A DNA stretch of 64,000 nt from an uncultured Bacteroidales bacterium (GCA_902765485.1 CACWZZ010000002.1:24512-88511), one strand, 5' to 3'; numbered from the stretch's first letter, positions 32,436-41,300 are shown. Numbers and translations are program-made. Notes: generated from the letters alone by a model not told the origin.

Positions 32436-34907
32436 TTATTGGACCTCTGTGCCTTGGGCGTTGTAGGTCTTGCCGTCCGGGCGGAGGATGTAGAGTTGTC
32501 CATCGCGGAGGAACTTACGGGATCCGCCAAATGTGGCGGATGCGTCTATGTTCTCGATGTCTTCGGGTATTTCCTCGTAGATGGCGTTGAGGGTGCAGTT
32601 GGAGGTGATTTGGGTATAACTGCCGTCCCATCCGATGAACTCATATCCGGGTCTGTAGGCATCCGGCGGGCAGGCGTTCTCTCCTTCCACTACGGTCTGG
32701 ATATCGAGAGTAGAGCCGTCCCAGTCCTTGAAGGTGACGATAAAGGTGCCCAGCGGTTGGAGGATAGCGTCGAACGCCATGTCTTCTGTTACGTTGAGAT
32801 ATGCGTCGTCGGCATATTCGCCGCGTGCTTTCCAGCCGTGGAAGAGTGCGCTTTTAGTCAGTTCCTCCTCTATCTCCGGCGGCGTGGCAGCACCACCGCA
32901 GAAGATCTCCTGCGGCTCATAGACACCATCTCCGTGGATGAGATTCCAATATCCGTCATGGTGTCCTTCTGCATAGAAGAGCACGGTATGTTTCTGTCGG
33001 TTTACGGTTATAGCGTTTTCACCGTATCCATCGGGTAGCACGATATAGGTTCCCAATTGATCCACTCCTGTCGTCTCCTCACCCATCCAGAGATCGAGGT
33101 CGAGCGCACAGACGTTCGAAGCAACTTCCTGTATCCAAACGGTGTCGAGCGGACGAGAGAGGATTGTTCCGTTGCCCAAGAGAGTGAAGTCATTCGTCTG
33201 CGTCCAGAGTGCGAGATCCTGACTATAAATATTCACCGGATAGAAGGTCTTGAAGCCTATCACATTGGAATAGATGAATTCGGAAGATTCATGCATCTGT
33301 ATTTTGAGCCGGAAATATACTGCGCGGTATTTATTCGTACCGTCTTTAATGAGCACATTGCTGAAGGTTTTAGTAGTACCGTTTTCAGCCTCCGCCACAG
33401 TATATACATAGTTATAGGTTGAGTTACCCCATGCCAATTCATCGTCGTCATGGGTCTGATAAGCGACTTGCAGATATACTTTGGCGGTATTAGGTGCCTT
33501 CAGATAGGCATTGAACGAGTATCTTTTTCCCATCGTGATATAGTTCTCCTCATAATCAACCATACTGAGTTCGGTTTCCACTCCTTCTATCTTATAGAGG
33601 GCAGTAAAGATGCAGTTGTGTTGGATATTGGAGTAGTCACCGTTCCAGCGGTCGAAGGTCATTCCTTCGTGTGTGGGAACGACCGGCGCATAGGCAGCAT
33701 GCCCCTCCTCCACCTGCTGGGTGCTGAGGAGCGTGTGGTCGTAGTCGTAGAACTTGACAGTGTACATAGGATAGGTCTCGCGGTAGAGCACATTGCATGC
33801 CGGCATGTCGAACTCTATACCGTTCTCGGTTGTGTCCGTGAGAACCGGGTAATCGGAAGAGAACGTGAATTGCTTTCCTTCTACAGGATTGCCCAAGATG
33901 ATATGGTGTCCGGCGGAGTAATAGGTCGATGAGAAATTGACCTTATCGAGGCGGTATTTGAAAGTGACGTCCACCGTGTTGGAGTAATAGATATTGCCGG
34001 TAAGGATGTCCTGTATCTTGAGCCGGTATGTCCGCGCAGCGGGATAGTCGTTGAGCATCACGCGCTTATAGGTATAGGTATAACCCTCCTGCGCCTGCGT
34101 GGCAGAGATCTCTCTCGCTTCCACGCCCTTCCAGGTCTGATCTTCTTGCTGGTATTGGAGCGTGATTTTGGTTTTGTTGGTTCCTTTGATTGTACCGGTG
34201 AGCGAGAAGTTCTCGCCGTATTTCACCTCGGCAGCGGAGGCAGAGAGATAGTGCTCTGTAACAGTGGGATAGGAGATGTCCACATAGTTGTTGAGGTATA
34301 GTCTTCTACCATTATCGTCAGTAGAACGTGTCTCGAAAGGCGCCCAAATCGAATAGAAAGGTCCGGCTGCGATTTCTCCAATTATAGCGACACGGAGGTC
34401 CGTATATCCTCTTGCGAGCATGGTATCCAGCGGGGCCGAGATATCCATCGTTTTCTCATAGGACACGACCAGCGGATCCAGCGTATTTTCCACCACTTCA
34501 GATTCCGAAAAATAAGAAGCATACCGCAAAGTCAATTTGCCTTCGTCGTTTGTTACCAGCTCACCATAGTTATAAGTACCTTCGGGCCATCCGTTGCCTG
34601 TTATTTTCCATGTGTGCGAATGGTCATAGGGCGCTCTGTTGAAAATAATTACCGTAAACTGGTGATTCAGAGCCGCTTCGTGCGGAAGGAAGGTATCATC
34701 CCCGGTAGTATAGGGGTTTCCGTCCTCATGAAAGACCGGGTTGTACACATCAAAAGTGACTGTTTTGGCATCCTTGTCCACCCGGATATTTCTAATGTAA
34801 CGGGGGTAAGGCAAAGAGTCCACTTGCTGGTACGATCGGCTGTTGAGCTCAGCCTGCATGTTAGCAGCAAAAAAAGCTGCGAACAAGAAAAGAAAGAACT
34901 TCTTCAT
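32436..34907 (-). CDS. InlB-repeat exported protein, paralogue 3, with the shared tail
   Basis: 823 residues with signal peptide MKKFFLFLFAAFFAANMQA. The paralogue motif VDSLPYPRYIRNIRVDKDAK follows, then strand-rich blocks shared with the 733- and 1060-residue proteins. InlB B-repeat units include VKFYDYDHTLLSTQQVEEG to MTFDRWNGDY and VTFKDWDGSTLDIQTVVEG to YEFIGWDGSY. The tail FLRDGQLYILRPDGKTYNAQG follows ASATFGGSRK from the 32522-32541 palindrome. It is the first gene of the leftward secreted-protein cluster, with a leader of about 275 nt from the activator-type promoter at 35188. Confidence 0.82.
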   Translation of the reverse strand: MKKFFLFLFAAFFAANMQAELNSRSYQQVDSLPYPRYIRNIRVDKDAKTVTFDVYNPVFHEDGNPYTTGDDTFLPHEAALNHQFTVIIFNRAPYDHSHTWKITGNGWPEGTYNYGELVTNDEGKLTLRYASYFSESEVVENTLDPLVVSYEKTMDISAPLDTMLARGYTDLRVAIIGEIAAGPFYSIWAPFETRSTDDNGRRLYLNNYVDISYPTVTEHYLSASAAEVKYGENFSLTGTIKGTNKTKITLQYQQEDQTWKGVEAREISATQAQEGYTYTYKRVMLNDYPAARTYRLKIQDILTGNIYYSNTVDVTFKYRLDKVNFSSTYYSAGHHIILGNPVEGKQFTFSSDYPVLTDTTENGIEFDMPACNVLYRETYPMYTVKFYDYDHTLLSTQQVEEGHAAYAPVVPTHEGMTFDRWNGDYSNIQHNCIFTALYKIEGVETELSMVDYEENYITMGKRYSFNAYLKAPNTAKVYLQVAYQTHDDDELAWGNSTYNYVYTVAEAENGTTKTFSNVLIKDGTNKYRAVYFRLKIQMHESSEFIYSNVIGFKTFYPVNIYSQDLALWTQTNDFTLLGNGTILSRPLDTVWIQEVASNVCALDLDLWMGEETTGVDQLGTYIVLPDGYGENAITVNRQKHTVLFYAEGHHDGYWNLIHGDGVYEPQEIFCGGAATPPEIEEELTKSALFHGWKARGEYADDAYLNVTEDMAFDAILQPLGTFIVTFKDWDGSTLDIQTVVEGENACPPDAYRPGYEFIGWDGSYTQITSNCTLNAIYEEIPEDIENIDASATFGGSRKFLRDGQLYILRPDGKTYNAQGTEVQ
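32522..32541. repeat. ATCCGCCA palindrome in the tail linker, copy 3
   Basis: ATCCGCCA, AATG loop, TGGCGGAT, in frame. Confidence 0.85.
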
Positions 34908-34999
34908 AATAGCATTTGTTTAAAGGGTTAATATGGTTGTTTGTTATAAAAAAGGTCTATTATGGCTCATTATTGTCCCTCTTGCGTCATAGGAATAAC

Positions 35000-35150
35000 C
35001 CCCTAATCACCCCTTAATAACCCCCTTATCACCCCCTAATCACCCCCTTTTGTAAGGAAAAAGGTGAAAGGTGAAAGGTGAAAGAGCACAAGCGAGCGGC
35101 ACAAGCGAGCGGCACAAGCGAGCAGCACAAGCAGCAGCACAAGCGAGCAT
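35000..35150. repeat. Three short tandem arrays in the cluster leader
   Basis: CCCCCTAATCA-like units, AAGGTGA units and GCACAAGCGAGCG units lie side by side within the presumed untranslated leader. Confidence 0.85.
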
Positions 35151-35188
35151 AAAAAAGCACCGCGATGAATTGTATCAAATCACGGTGC
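35151..35188 (-). terminator. Rho-independent terminator overlapping a promoter
   Basis: On the minus strand GCACCGTGAT, a 12-nt loop and ATCGCGGTGC (one G-T pair) are followed by TTTTTT. It is well placed to stop read-through from the regulator gene (stop at 35350). Its first base is the last base of TACCTTTG. Confidence 0.8.
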
Positions 35189-35266
35189 AAAGGTACATCT
35201 TTTTTTCGAAACAGCAGTCATCATTTTTCGTCATTTTTTAAGAAAATATCTACATTTTCAATCAAA
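35188..35266 (-). promoter_or_regulatory. Activator-type promoter of the secreted-protein cluster
   Basis: Minus-strand TACCTTTG (35188-35195) has no TTG at the expected distance. Instead, 22 bp upstream begin two related sites, TCATCATTTTT at 35218 and TCTACATTTTCAATCAAAA at 35249, 31 bp apart. The regulator gene's own upstream region has the same arrangement. Confidence 0.6.
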
Positions 35267-35349
35267 ATGCGAATATGAAGAAAAAAGAGAGCTGTATTGC
35301 GATGTATAAAAAATGACGGAATAGTAGAAAATTCGGCGTTTCGGGTCCA

Positions 35350-37005
35350 TTATTCGGTTTTACATTGGTCTCTCCATTTGGCGGGGGTGACGCCTGTGTC
35401 GCTCTGGAAAGCCCGGATGAAAGAGTTGACTTCCTTATAGCCGCACTGGGCAGATATTTCCTTGATAGTCAAGGTGGTAGAGGACAGAAGTTCTTTGGCT
35501 TTATTGATCTGTACGACGCGGACAAACATCTTCGGCGAACCCTTTGTGATTGCATACATTCTGCGGCGGAAGGTGGATGAAGACATGCAAAGGGACTCCG
35601 CCATTTCGTTAATACCGAGATCTCCATTAGGAAGATGTGCGGAAATATAATCAATCACCCTCGCCATGAAGAGATCGTCATCGGCTTCGGCGAGCAATTC
35701 CTTCTCTTCCGTTGCGGGTTCAGCCTTGGCGATGGCGTGCTTGACACGCTCGGCATGGCGGAGTTTCTGGACTTCGTTGAGCAGATGGCTGAAATGCTCC
35801 ACCTGTCTGCGTGTTCTGCGGCGATAACTGACATAGGTAGCGATCGTCATGAAGACGAAGATCGCGCTGATGACCGAGATCAGGATGATCGTCCGGATCT
35901 GCTGCTTCCGGTTGATCTGCCGGAGGATGTCGTTCTCCATCTCGGCAGCCAGCCGTGCGAGGTTGGCGTTCGATTCGCTATCATAGATAGAGTCTCGCAA
36001 GTGCTCAAAGCGGTCCCCGTGCTCGAGCGCGGCTTCGGGATCAATGCCCCGTAGTGTTTCGCGCAAGCCCTTGCGCGTGTGCGCTTCATTATAAATATCA
36101 TGCTGCTCCATGAAGATGGGCAGGGCTTTGTAATAGCAATCGGCTCCTTCGCGGTTTCGCCCTGTGATATAAAGGAGGTCTCCCAGATGGTTATAGGCGA
36201 TAGCGAGGGAGTGGTAATTGCCGGAGGCTTCGATGACAGGAATGGCTTCCCGCAAGATCGTTTCCGCTTCGTCGAACCGGTCCATAGCGATGAGCGCGGC
36301 AGCACGCTGGGTTTGGCGGATAGCCGCTTTGTCCGTACGCCCGAGCCGGGTCTCTATTTCCCAAGCGCGGGTGGCATAATCCAGCGTCTGCGGGAACTTC
36401 CTCTGATGCTGGTACACCTCGGACGCCATGCCGTAGATGACCGCTTTTCGCGGCAGATTATCCGTTTTCTCCACATATTCGATGGCGCGGAGGATATATT
36501 GCTCCGCTTCGGCAGGCTTTCGCATGGACATGTATATGCCCGCGAGGGTGTTATACGAGGAGGCGATGTTATTGGGATCTCCGCTCTCGATGTCCAGTTT
36601 GTTGCAGCGTTTGGCATAGAGCGCGGCTTTGTCGAAATCGCCGAGGCGCACATAGATCAGACCGAGGAGAGAGGCGCAGTCCGCCTCCATGGTCTTGTCT
36701 CCGATCGCTTCGCATAGGGGCAGGGCGCGTTCGCCATAGCCGGCAGAGCGGAGGAAATCCTGGGCGTCATAGTAATACTCCGCCGCCCAATACCATACCC
36801 AGGCGCAGAGGGTGTCATGCGAGGTGGTCTCAGAAACCACGATCGGTTCGTCGAGGAATTCCCGCTCCTCCAGGGCTGAGAAGAAAAGAGCAGCGTTAGC
36901 CGGCGTCACTTTCTTGTCAAAAGCCGCCAGCGAGGTTTCCGGATCAGCCGCCCACAGGGAGCAGCAGCCGAGCAAAAATGCAAGAAAAACAGATTTGCGT
37001 TTCAT
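35350..37005 (-). CDS. Membrane one-component regulator: periplasmic TPR domain, one membrane segment, AraC-type HTH
   Basis: 551 residues from the ATG at 37005. The N-terminus MKRKSVFLAFLLGCCSLWA is a signal peptide or near-lipobox. Residues 40-340 are TPR repeats (ADCASLLGLIYVRLGDFDKA, SLAIAYNHLGDLLYITGR). A membrane helix (TIILISVISAIFVFMTIATY) is followed by a basic coiled region, and residues 450-550 are an AraC/XylS DNA-binding domain (GINEMAESLCMSSSTFRRR, TIKEISAQCGYKEVNSFIRAF). A periplasmic signal would be passed to DNA without a kinase. It sits directly upstream of eleven secreted-protein genes and shares an operator pattern with them, so it is probably their activator and its own. 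The TTG start at 37071 is rejected because it would bury the signal peptide. Confidence 0.88.
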   Translation of the reverse strand: MKRKSVFLAFLLGCCSLWAADPETSLAAFDKKVTPANAALFFSALEEREFLDEPIVVSETTSHDTLCAWVWYWAAEYYYDAQDFLRSAGYGERALPLCEAIGDKTMEADCASLLGLIYVRLGDFDKAALYAKRCNKLDIESGDPNNIASSYNTLAGIYMSMRKPAEAEQYILRAIEYVEKTDNLPRKAVIYGMASEVYQHQRKFPQTLDYATRAWEIETRLGRTDKAAIRQTQRAAALIAMDRFDEAETILREAIPVIEASGNYHSLAIAYNHLGDLLYITGRNREGADCYYKALPIFMEQHDIYNEAHTRKGLRETLRGIDPEAALEHGDRFEHLRDSIYDSESNANLARLAAEMENDILRQINRKQQIRTIILISVISAIFVFMTIATYVSYRRRTRRQVEHFSHLLNEVQKLRHAERVKHAIAKAEPATEEKELLAEADDDLFMARVIDYISAHLPNGDLGINEMAESLCMSSSTFRRRMYAITKGSPKMFVRVVQINKAKELLSSTTLTIKEISAQCGYKEVNSFIRAFQSDTGVTPAKWRDQCKTE

Positions 37006-37024
37006 AGTTGTATGAATTACGCTG

Positions 37025-37102
37025 CAAAGGTACTGCTTTTTTTTGGAATATGAATCATCATTTTCAATCAATTTTCAAAAAAATATCATCATTTTCAATC
37101 AA
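37025..37102 (-). promoter_or_regulatory. Activator-type promoter of the regulator gene
   Basis: Minus-strand TACCTTTG (37025-37032) without a TTG box. Two perfect 18-bp copies of ATCATCATTTTCAATCAA (37054-37071 and 37085-37102) start 22 bp upstream and are 31 bp apart. Confidence 0.65.
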
Positions 37103-37147
37103 AAGCAAAAATAAAAGGTGGAAAAATCGTCAAAAATGCGTACATTC

Positions 37148-37178
37148 TTGCGTATTCGAAAAAAAAGTTGTACCTTTG
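37148..37178 (+). promoter_or_regulatory. Bacteroidetes-type promoter for a structured leader or RNA
   Basis: TTG (37148-37150), a 20-bp spacer and TACCTTTG (37171-37178). The next start codon (ruvA) is 324 bp away. Confidence 0.8.
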
Positions 37179-37182
37179 TGCG

Positions 37183-37380
37183 CTTTTTCGCGTACGGGGG
37201 GAAAGTATTTTACCTTCCCGCATGATCTTTGAAAAGTAAATAAACATAGATAAACACTTTTAAATGCTTTGAGCTTCGCTCTATGTGTATTTCGGGGCTA
37301 TAAACTCCTCGTGTGCAAGCACCCGGATAGTTTCTATCCACAAAATCCACACCCTGCGGGTAAAGCATTTAAAAGCCATA
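37183..37380 (+). ncRNA. Candidate structured RNA (or long ruvA leader)
   Basis: Downstream of a consensus promoter, a 14-bp perfect stem (CTTTTAAATGCTTT 37257-37270 with AAAGCATTTAAAAG 37362-37375) encloses about 90 nt. Inside are small hairpins: GAGC-TTC-GCTC, GTGC-AA-GCAC, GGATAG-TTT-CTATCC and ACCC-TGC-GGGT. A GGGAA/TTCCC hairpin lies near the presumed 5' end. No reading frame fits. The family is not recognised: it does not show SRP RNA, RNase P or tmRNA landmarks, and no clear terminator follows, so it may be an untranslated leader rather than a separate RNA. Confidence 0.55.
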
Positions 37381-37448
37381 AACAAAGATAAAATTATTTA
37401 GTTGGTCCAAAATTACCCAAAATTAAAGAAAATTTATTTACTTTTCGT

Positions 37449-37483
37449 TCACGAATTACACGAATTAAACGAATTTTAATTAC
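37449..37483. repeat. CACGAATTA tandem repeat upstream of ruvA
   Basis: Three 9-bp units, CACGAATTA, CACGAATTA and AACGAATTT, end about 20 bp before the ruvA start. Confidence 0.85.
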
Positions 37484-37501
37484 ACAAAGGGAAATATATA
37501 A

Positions 37502-38131
37502 ATGATTGATTATATAAAAGGCATATTGACGGAGCTGAATCCGACGGAAGCGGTGGTCGAAGCAGGGGGCGTGGGATACGCTATCGCTATTACGCTGCCA
37601 GGGTATAGCGCGATGGTGGGGAAAGAAGAGCCTTCAGCCGTCAGCCATCAGCCGTCAGAAGTGAAGCTCTATATCACGGAAGTCATACGCGAGGACGCGC
37701 ATGAGTTATACGGTTTCGTGGAGAAAAGCGAACGGCGGCTGTTTGAGCTGCTGATGACCGTGAGCGGCGTGGGTGCTTCTACCGCGCGCATGATCATGAG
37801 CGCGTTCAGCGCAGAGGAACTGCGGATGCTGATCGCCACCGGCAACGCCAAAGCGATGGCGAAAGTGAAAGGCCTCGGACCCAAGACCGCACAACGGATC
37901 ATCGTTGATCTGAAGGACAAAGCAATCAAGTTAGATCTCGGAGGCGACCCCACGGAGATACCGATGTTAGCTCCCGAGGCGGACACCGGCGTGCGCGCCG
38001 AAGCCATCAGCGCGCTGACGATGCTCGGGTTCGCTACGGCGCCCAGCGGCAAGGCGGTTGATAAGATCCTCAAAGGCGACCCGACACTCAAAGTGGAAGC
38101 GGTCATACGCGAGGCGCTGAAAATGCTATGA
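37502..38131 (+). CDS. ruvA: Holliday junction branch migration protein RuvA with a repeat insertion
   Basis: 209 residues. The N-terminal OB domain (MIDYIKGILTELNPTEAVVE) is followed by two helix-hairpin-helix motifs (LMTVSGVGASTARMIMSAFS, MAKVKGLGPKTAQRIIVDL) and a C-terminal RuvB-binding helix domain. RuvA holds the four-way junction while RuvB pumps DNA. In the OB fold, between MVGK and KLYITEVIREDAHELYGF, about twelve extra residues (EEPSAVSHQPSEV) are encoded by TCAGCCGTCAGCC repeats at 37631-37662. This enlarges a normally tight loop. The gene is followed by a structured element and sprA. Confidence 0.95.
   Translation: MIDYIKGILTELNPTEAVVEAGGVGYAIAITLPGYSAMVGKEEPSAVSHQPSEVKLYITEVIREDAHELYGFVEKSERRLFELLMTVSGVGASTARMIMSAFSAEELRMLIATGNAKAMAKVKGLGPKTAQRIIVDLKDKAIKLDLGGDPTEIPMLAPEADTGVRAEAISALTMLGFATAPSGKAVDKILKGDPTLKVEAVIREALKML
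37631..37662. repeat. TCAGCC-type tandem repeat inside ruvA
   Basis: CTTCAGCCGTCAGCCATCAGCCGTCAGAAG in frame, same wording as the intergenic array at 10943-11031. Confidence 0.85.
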
Positions 38132-38156
38132 GAAGATTTGAAGATTAAAAACGAAA

Positions 38157-38279
38157 ATGCGGCAGGACGGCTACTAATGTAGCCTAATGGGCACCGGCTT
38201 TTGCCCTCTTGTGAGCAAGCTCCCAGAGAGCAAAAACCAATACCCATTCCGCACGACTTCAATAAGTCGTCCGACTGCC
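38157..38279. repeat. Multi-hairpin structured element between ruvA and sprA
   Basis: Three nested hairpins. GGCTAC-TAAT-GTAGCC (38169-38184). A 24-nt arm pair 38186-38209 with 38225-38248; its five mismatches all become G-U pairs in the minus-strand RNA. ACGACTT-CAAT-AAGTCGT (38253-38270). TGCGG and CCGCA, or GGCAG and CTGCC, could close the structure. It overlaps the region where an extended sprA frame would start. Whether it is an RNA or a repetitive palindromic element is open. Confidence 0.65.
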
Positions 38280-38344
38280 TTACAAAAATAATAAAAAATA
38301 AGAAAAATATTTTTGTTACAACACGCTTGAAAGAAAATAGAAGT

Positions 38345-41300
38345 TTGAAAAATAGATATTTTTACATAGTACTGGTTAGTCTGTTGCTGTGGTTGCCGAT
38401 GGTGACTATGGCGGTTGATGCGCAGAACGACGGCGGCAAAAGGAAAAGCGGCGGCAAGAGTTTGAAAGAACTCGTGGCGGAAGAAAAGGCACGGAAGGAA
38501 GCGGAGAAAGCAGAGAGGGAAAAGAGGGAGCAGCCTACCCCCGACCCCTCCCTGAAAGGAGGGGAGGAAGGAGCCACCGTAAGCCCTGAAGCCGCAGCGG
38601 ATTATGTGACGGAGACGGACAGCGCTATCTGGGCGCCGACGAAAGTGAAGCAACTCGGCGTGCAGAACTTCGGCGAACTGGTGCAGCCGCAGAGTTCATT
38701 GGATCTACAAGATCCGGGTAATATATCCACCACCGTGGAATACCAGCCGGAGACAGGCATGTACGTGCTGCACACACGCATCGGCGAGACCGACGTCACG
38801 ACGCCGTATATGCTGACGCAAGACGAATATAACCATTACGCCGAGCGGCAGATCATGCACCGGTACTGGCAGCAGAAAATAGGCGAGGTGGAGCATAACA
38901 ACGAGTCCAAGTTCGACATCACCGACATGAAGTTCAACATCGGTCCGGCGGACAAAGTGTTCGGTCCGGGCGGTGTGCAACTGAAGATGCAAGGAAGCGC
39001 CGAGTTGCTATTCGGATTCAAGCACCAATACATCGCCAACCCGTCTCTTACTGTACGCGCGCGCAATAACAACATCTTCGATTTCGACGAGAAGATCCAA
39101 GCCAGCATACAAGGAAAAGTCGGTTCGAAACTCAATTTTAACATGAGTTACAACACCGAGGCTTCTTTCTCGTTCGACCAGCAGAACCTCAAACTGAACT
39201 ACAAAGGCGAAGAGGACGATATCATCCAGAGTATCGAAGCCGGTAATGTGACGATGGACCTGCCTTCGTCGCTCATCCGCGGCAGTCAGGCACTTTTCGG
39301 AATCAAGACGAACCTGAAGTTCGGCAAGTTCCGCATTCAGGCGCTCATCAGCCAGCAGAACAGCGAGGCGCAGACCGTGAGCAGCAAAGGCGGATCGCAG
39401 ATGACCAAGTTCGACATCAGCGGCGACAGCTACGACGAGAACCGACATTTCTTCCTGAGCCACTATTTCCGCGACCGCTACGAATCGGCGATGGCGAGTG
39501 TGCCGTATATCGCTTCCGGTATCACGATCAACAAGATCGAGGTCTGGATCACCAATAAACGCGGTAACTACGACCAAGCGCGTAACATCGTGGCTTTTGC
39601 GGACCTCGGCGAGAACAGCGACCACGTCTTTAACACCTCGTGGGGTGGCGCACCCGGTCTGGCACCGGACAACAACACCAACGGACTTTATGCCGCTATC
39701 CGCGCGACCGATTTCCGTAATCTGCAGCAGACCAGCCAAGTGCTGGAAGGGATGAACGGCATGGAGGGCGGAAATGACTTCGAGAAGATCGAGAGTGCGC
39801 GGCTGCTGACCAGCAGCGAATATACGCTCAACAGCGCGTTGGGTTATATATCGCTGAAGAGCGCGCTAAACCAAGACGAAGTCTTGGCGGTGGCTTACGA
39901 ATACACGTACAACGGCCGTGTCTATCAGGTCGGTGAGTTCTCGACGGACGGCAGCGAGGAGTTGCACGCGCCGAATGCGCTGGCACTGAAGATGCTGAAA
40001 AACAGCGCGAACGCACCCAACAAAAAAGGTCGCGGCACATGGGACCTGATGATGAAAAACATCTACTCCCTCGGCGCGACCAGCATCAACCAAGACAAGT
40101 TTGAGTTATACGTCACGTACCGCAACGACTCGGTGGGAACGGACGTGCAATACCTGAACGAAGGACCGGAGGCGATCAACGGCAAGCAGCTGCTGCGCGT
40201 GATGAACCTCGACCGTTTGGACCAGAAACATAACGCGTCCCCCGATGGACGGTTCGACTTCATCGAAGGACTGACCGTTTATGCCTCGTCCGGCAAGATC
40301 ATCTTCCCTGTGCTGGAGCCGTTCGGCAGCCACTTGGCAGACGCCCTGGGCAACGACCCGCGGCTGGTGAAGAAATACTGCTTCCCGGAGCTGTACGACT
40401 CGACGCTGATTGTGGCGCAGGAGCTGAGCGAGAAGAACAAATTCCACCTCACGGGTAAATACAAAGGCACGAACGGGAGCGAGATCCGTCTGGGCGCGAT
40501 GAACGTGCCGCGTGGTTCTGTGACCGTCACAGCCGGCGGTGCTACCTTGATCGAGAACGTCGATTACACCGTCGATTACACGATGGGAACAGTGACGATC
40601 CTGAACACCTCGATCCTGGAGAGCGGCACGAACGTGGATGTGAAGCTGGAGAACCAAAGCACGTTCTCGCTGCAACGCAAGAGCCTGTTCGGTGCACACT
40701 TGGAGTACGAGTTTAACAAAGACCTCGTCCTCGGCGGTACGATCATGCACTTGCGCGAGCGTCCTCTGACCACCAAGGTCAACACCGGATCGGAGCCGCT
40801 GGCGAACACGATCTGGGGCGTCAACGGCAGTTGGAAGACCGAGATGCAGTGGCTCACCAACGCCATCGACAAGATCCCTTGGATCAATGCCACCGCGCCT
40901 TCGACCTTCCAGATCAATGCGGAGTTTGCGCACCTCATCCCCGGACACACCCGCGATGTCGGAGCTGTCGGAACGGCGTATATCGACGATTTCGAGAGCA
41001 CCACGACCAACATTGACATCCACTATCCGAGTTATTGGTTCCTGGCTTCCACGCCGACCGTCTTCGACGAATCGAAAGAGATCAACCAACCCGGGTACAA
41101 CAAGAACAGAGCGTTGCTGTCATGGTTCCTCGTCGATCCTATTTTCGGTTACCCGCAGTCCAACACCCCGGCACATATCAAGAACGACTTAGCGGCGCTG
41201 AGCGACCACAGGACACGTATCGTTTACCAGGACGAGATTTACCCCAACCGCCAGGAGGCAAGCAACGTCGATACCAAGCTGCCGATCCTGAACCTCGCGT

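Larger units (their letters stand above)
34908..35349. other. 442-bp control region between the regulator and the secreted-protein cluster
   Basis: No gene. From the regulator stop leftward it holds two operator-like repeats (35217-35266), a TACCTTTG element (35188-35195) and a hairpin terminator (35151-35188). Then come GGCACAAGCGAGC and AAGGTGA tandem repeats (35061-35150) and CCCCCTAATCA-type repeats (35000-35048). Confidence 0.75.

Noticed and set aside
37183-37380. 6S, SRP, RNase P or tmRNA
   Set aside because: Diagnostic landmarks (SRP GGAAGCA-type loop, tmRNA CCA end and tag frame, RNase P core) were not seen; a closing stem begins about 75 nt from the presumed start, unlike 6S.
38201-38344. 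N-terminal extension of sprA from the TTG at 38201
   Set aside because: The stretch falls in a multi-hairpin element and gives a non-signal-like sequence; TTG 38345 directly precedes the hydrophobic leader.
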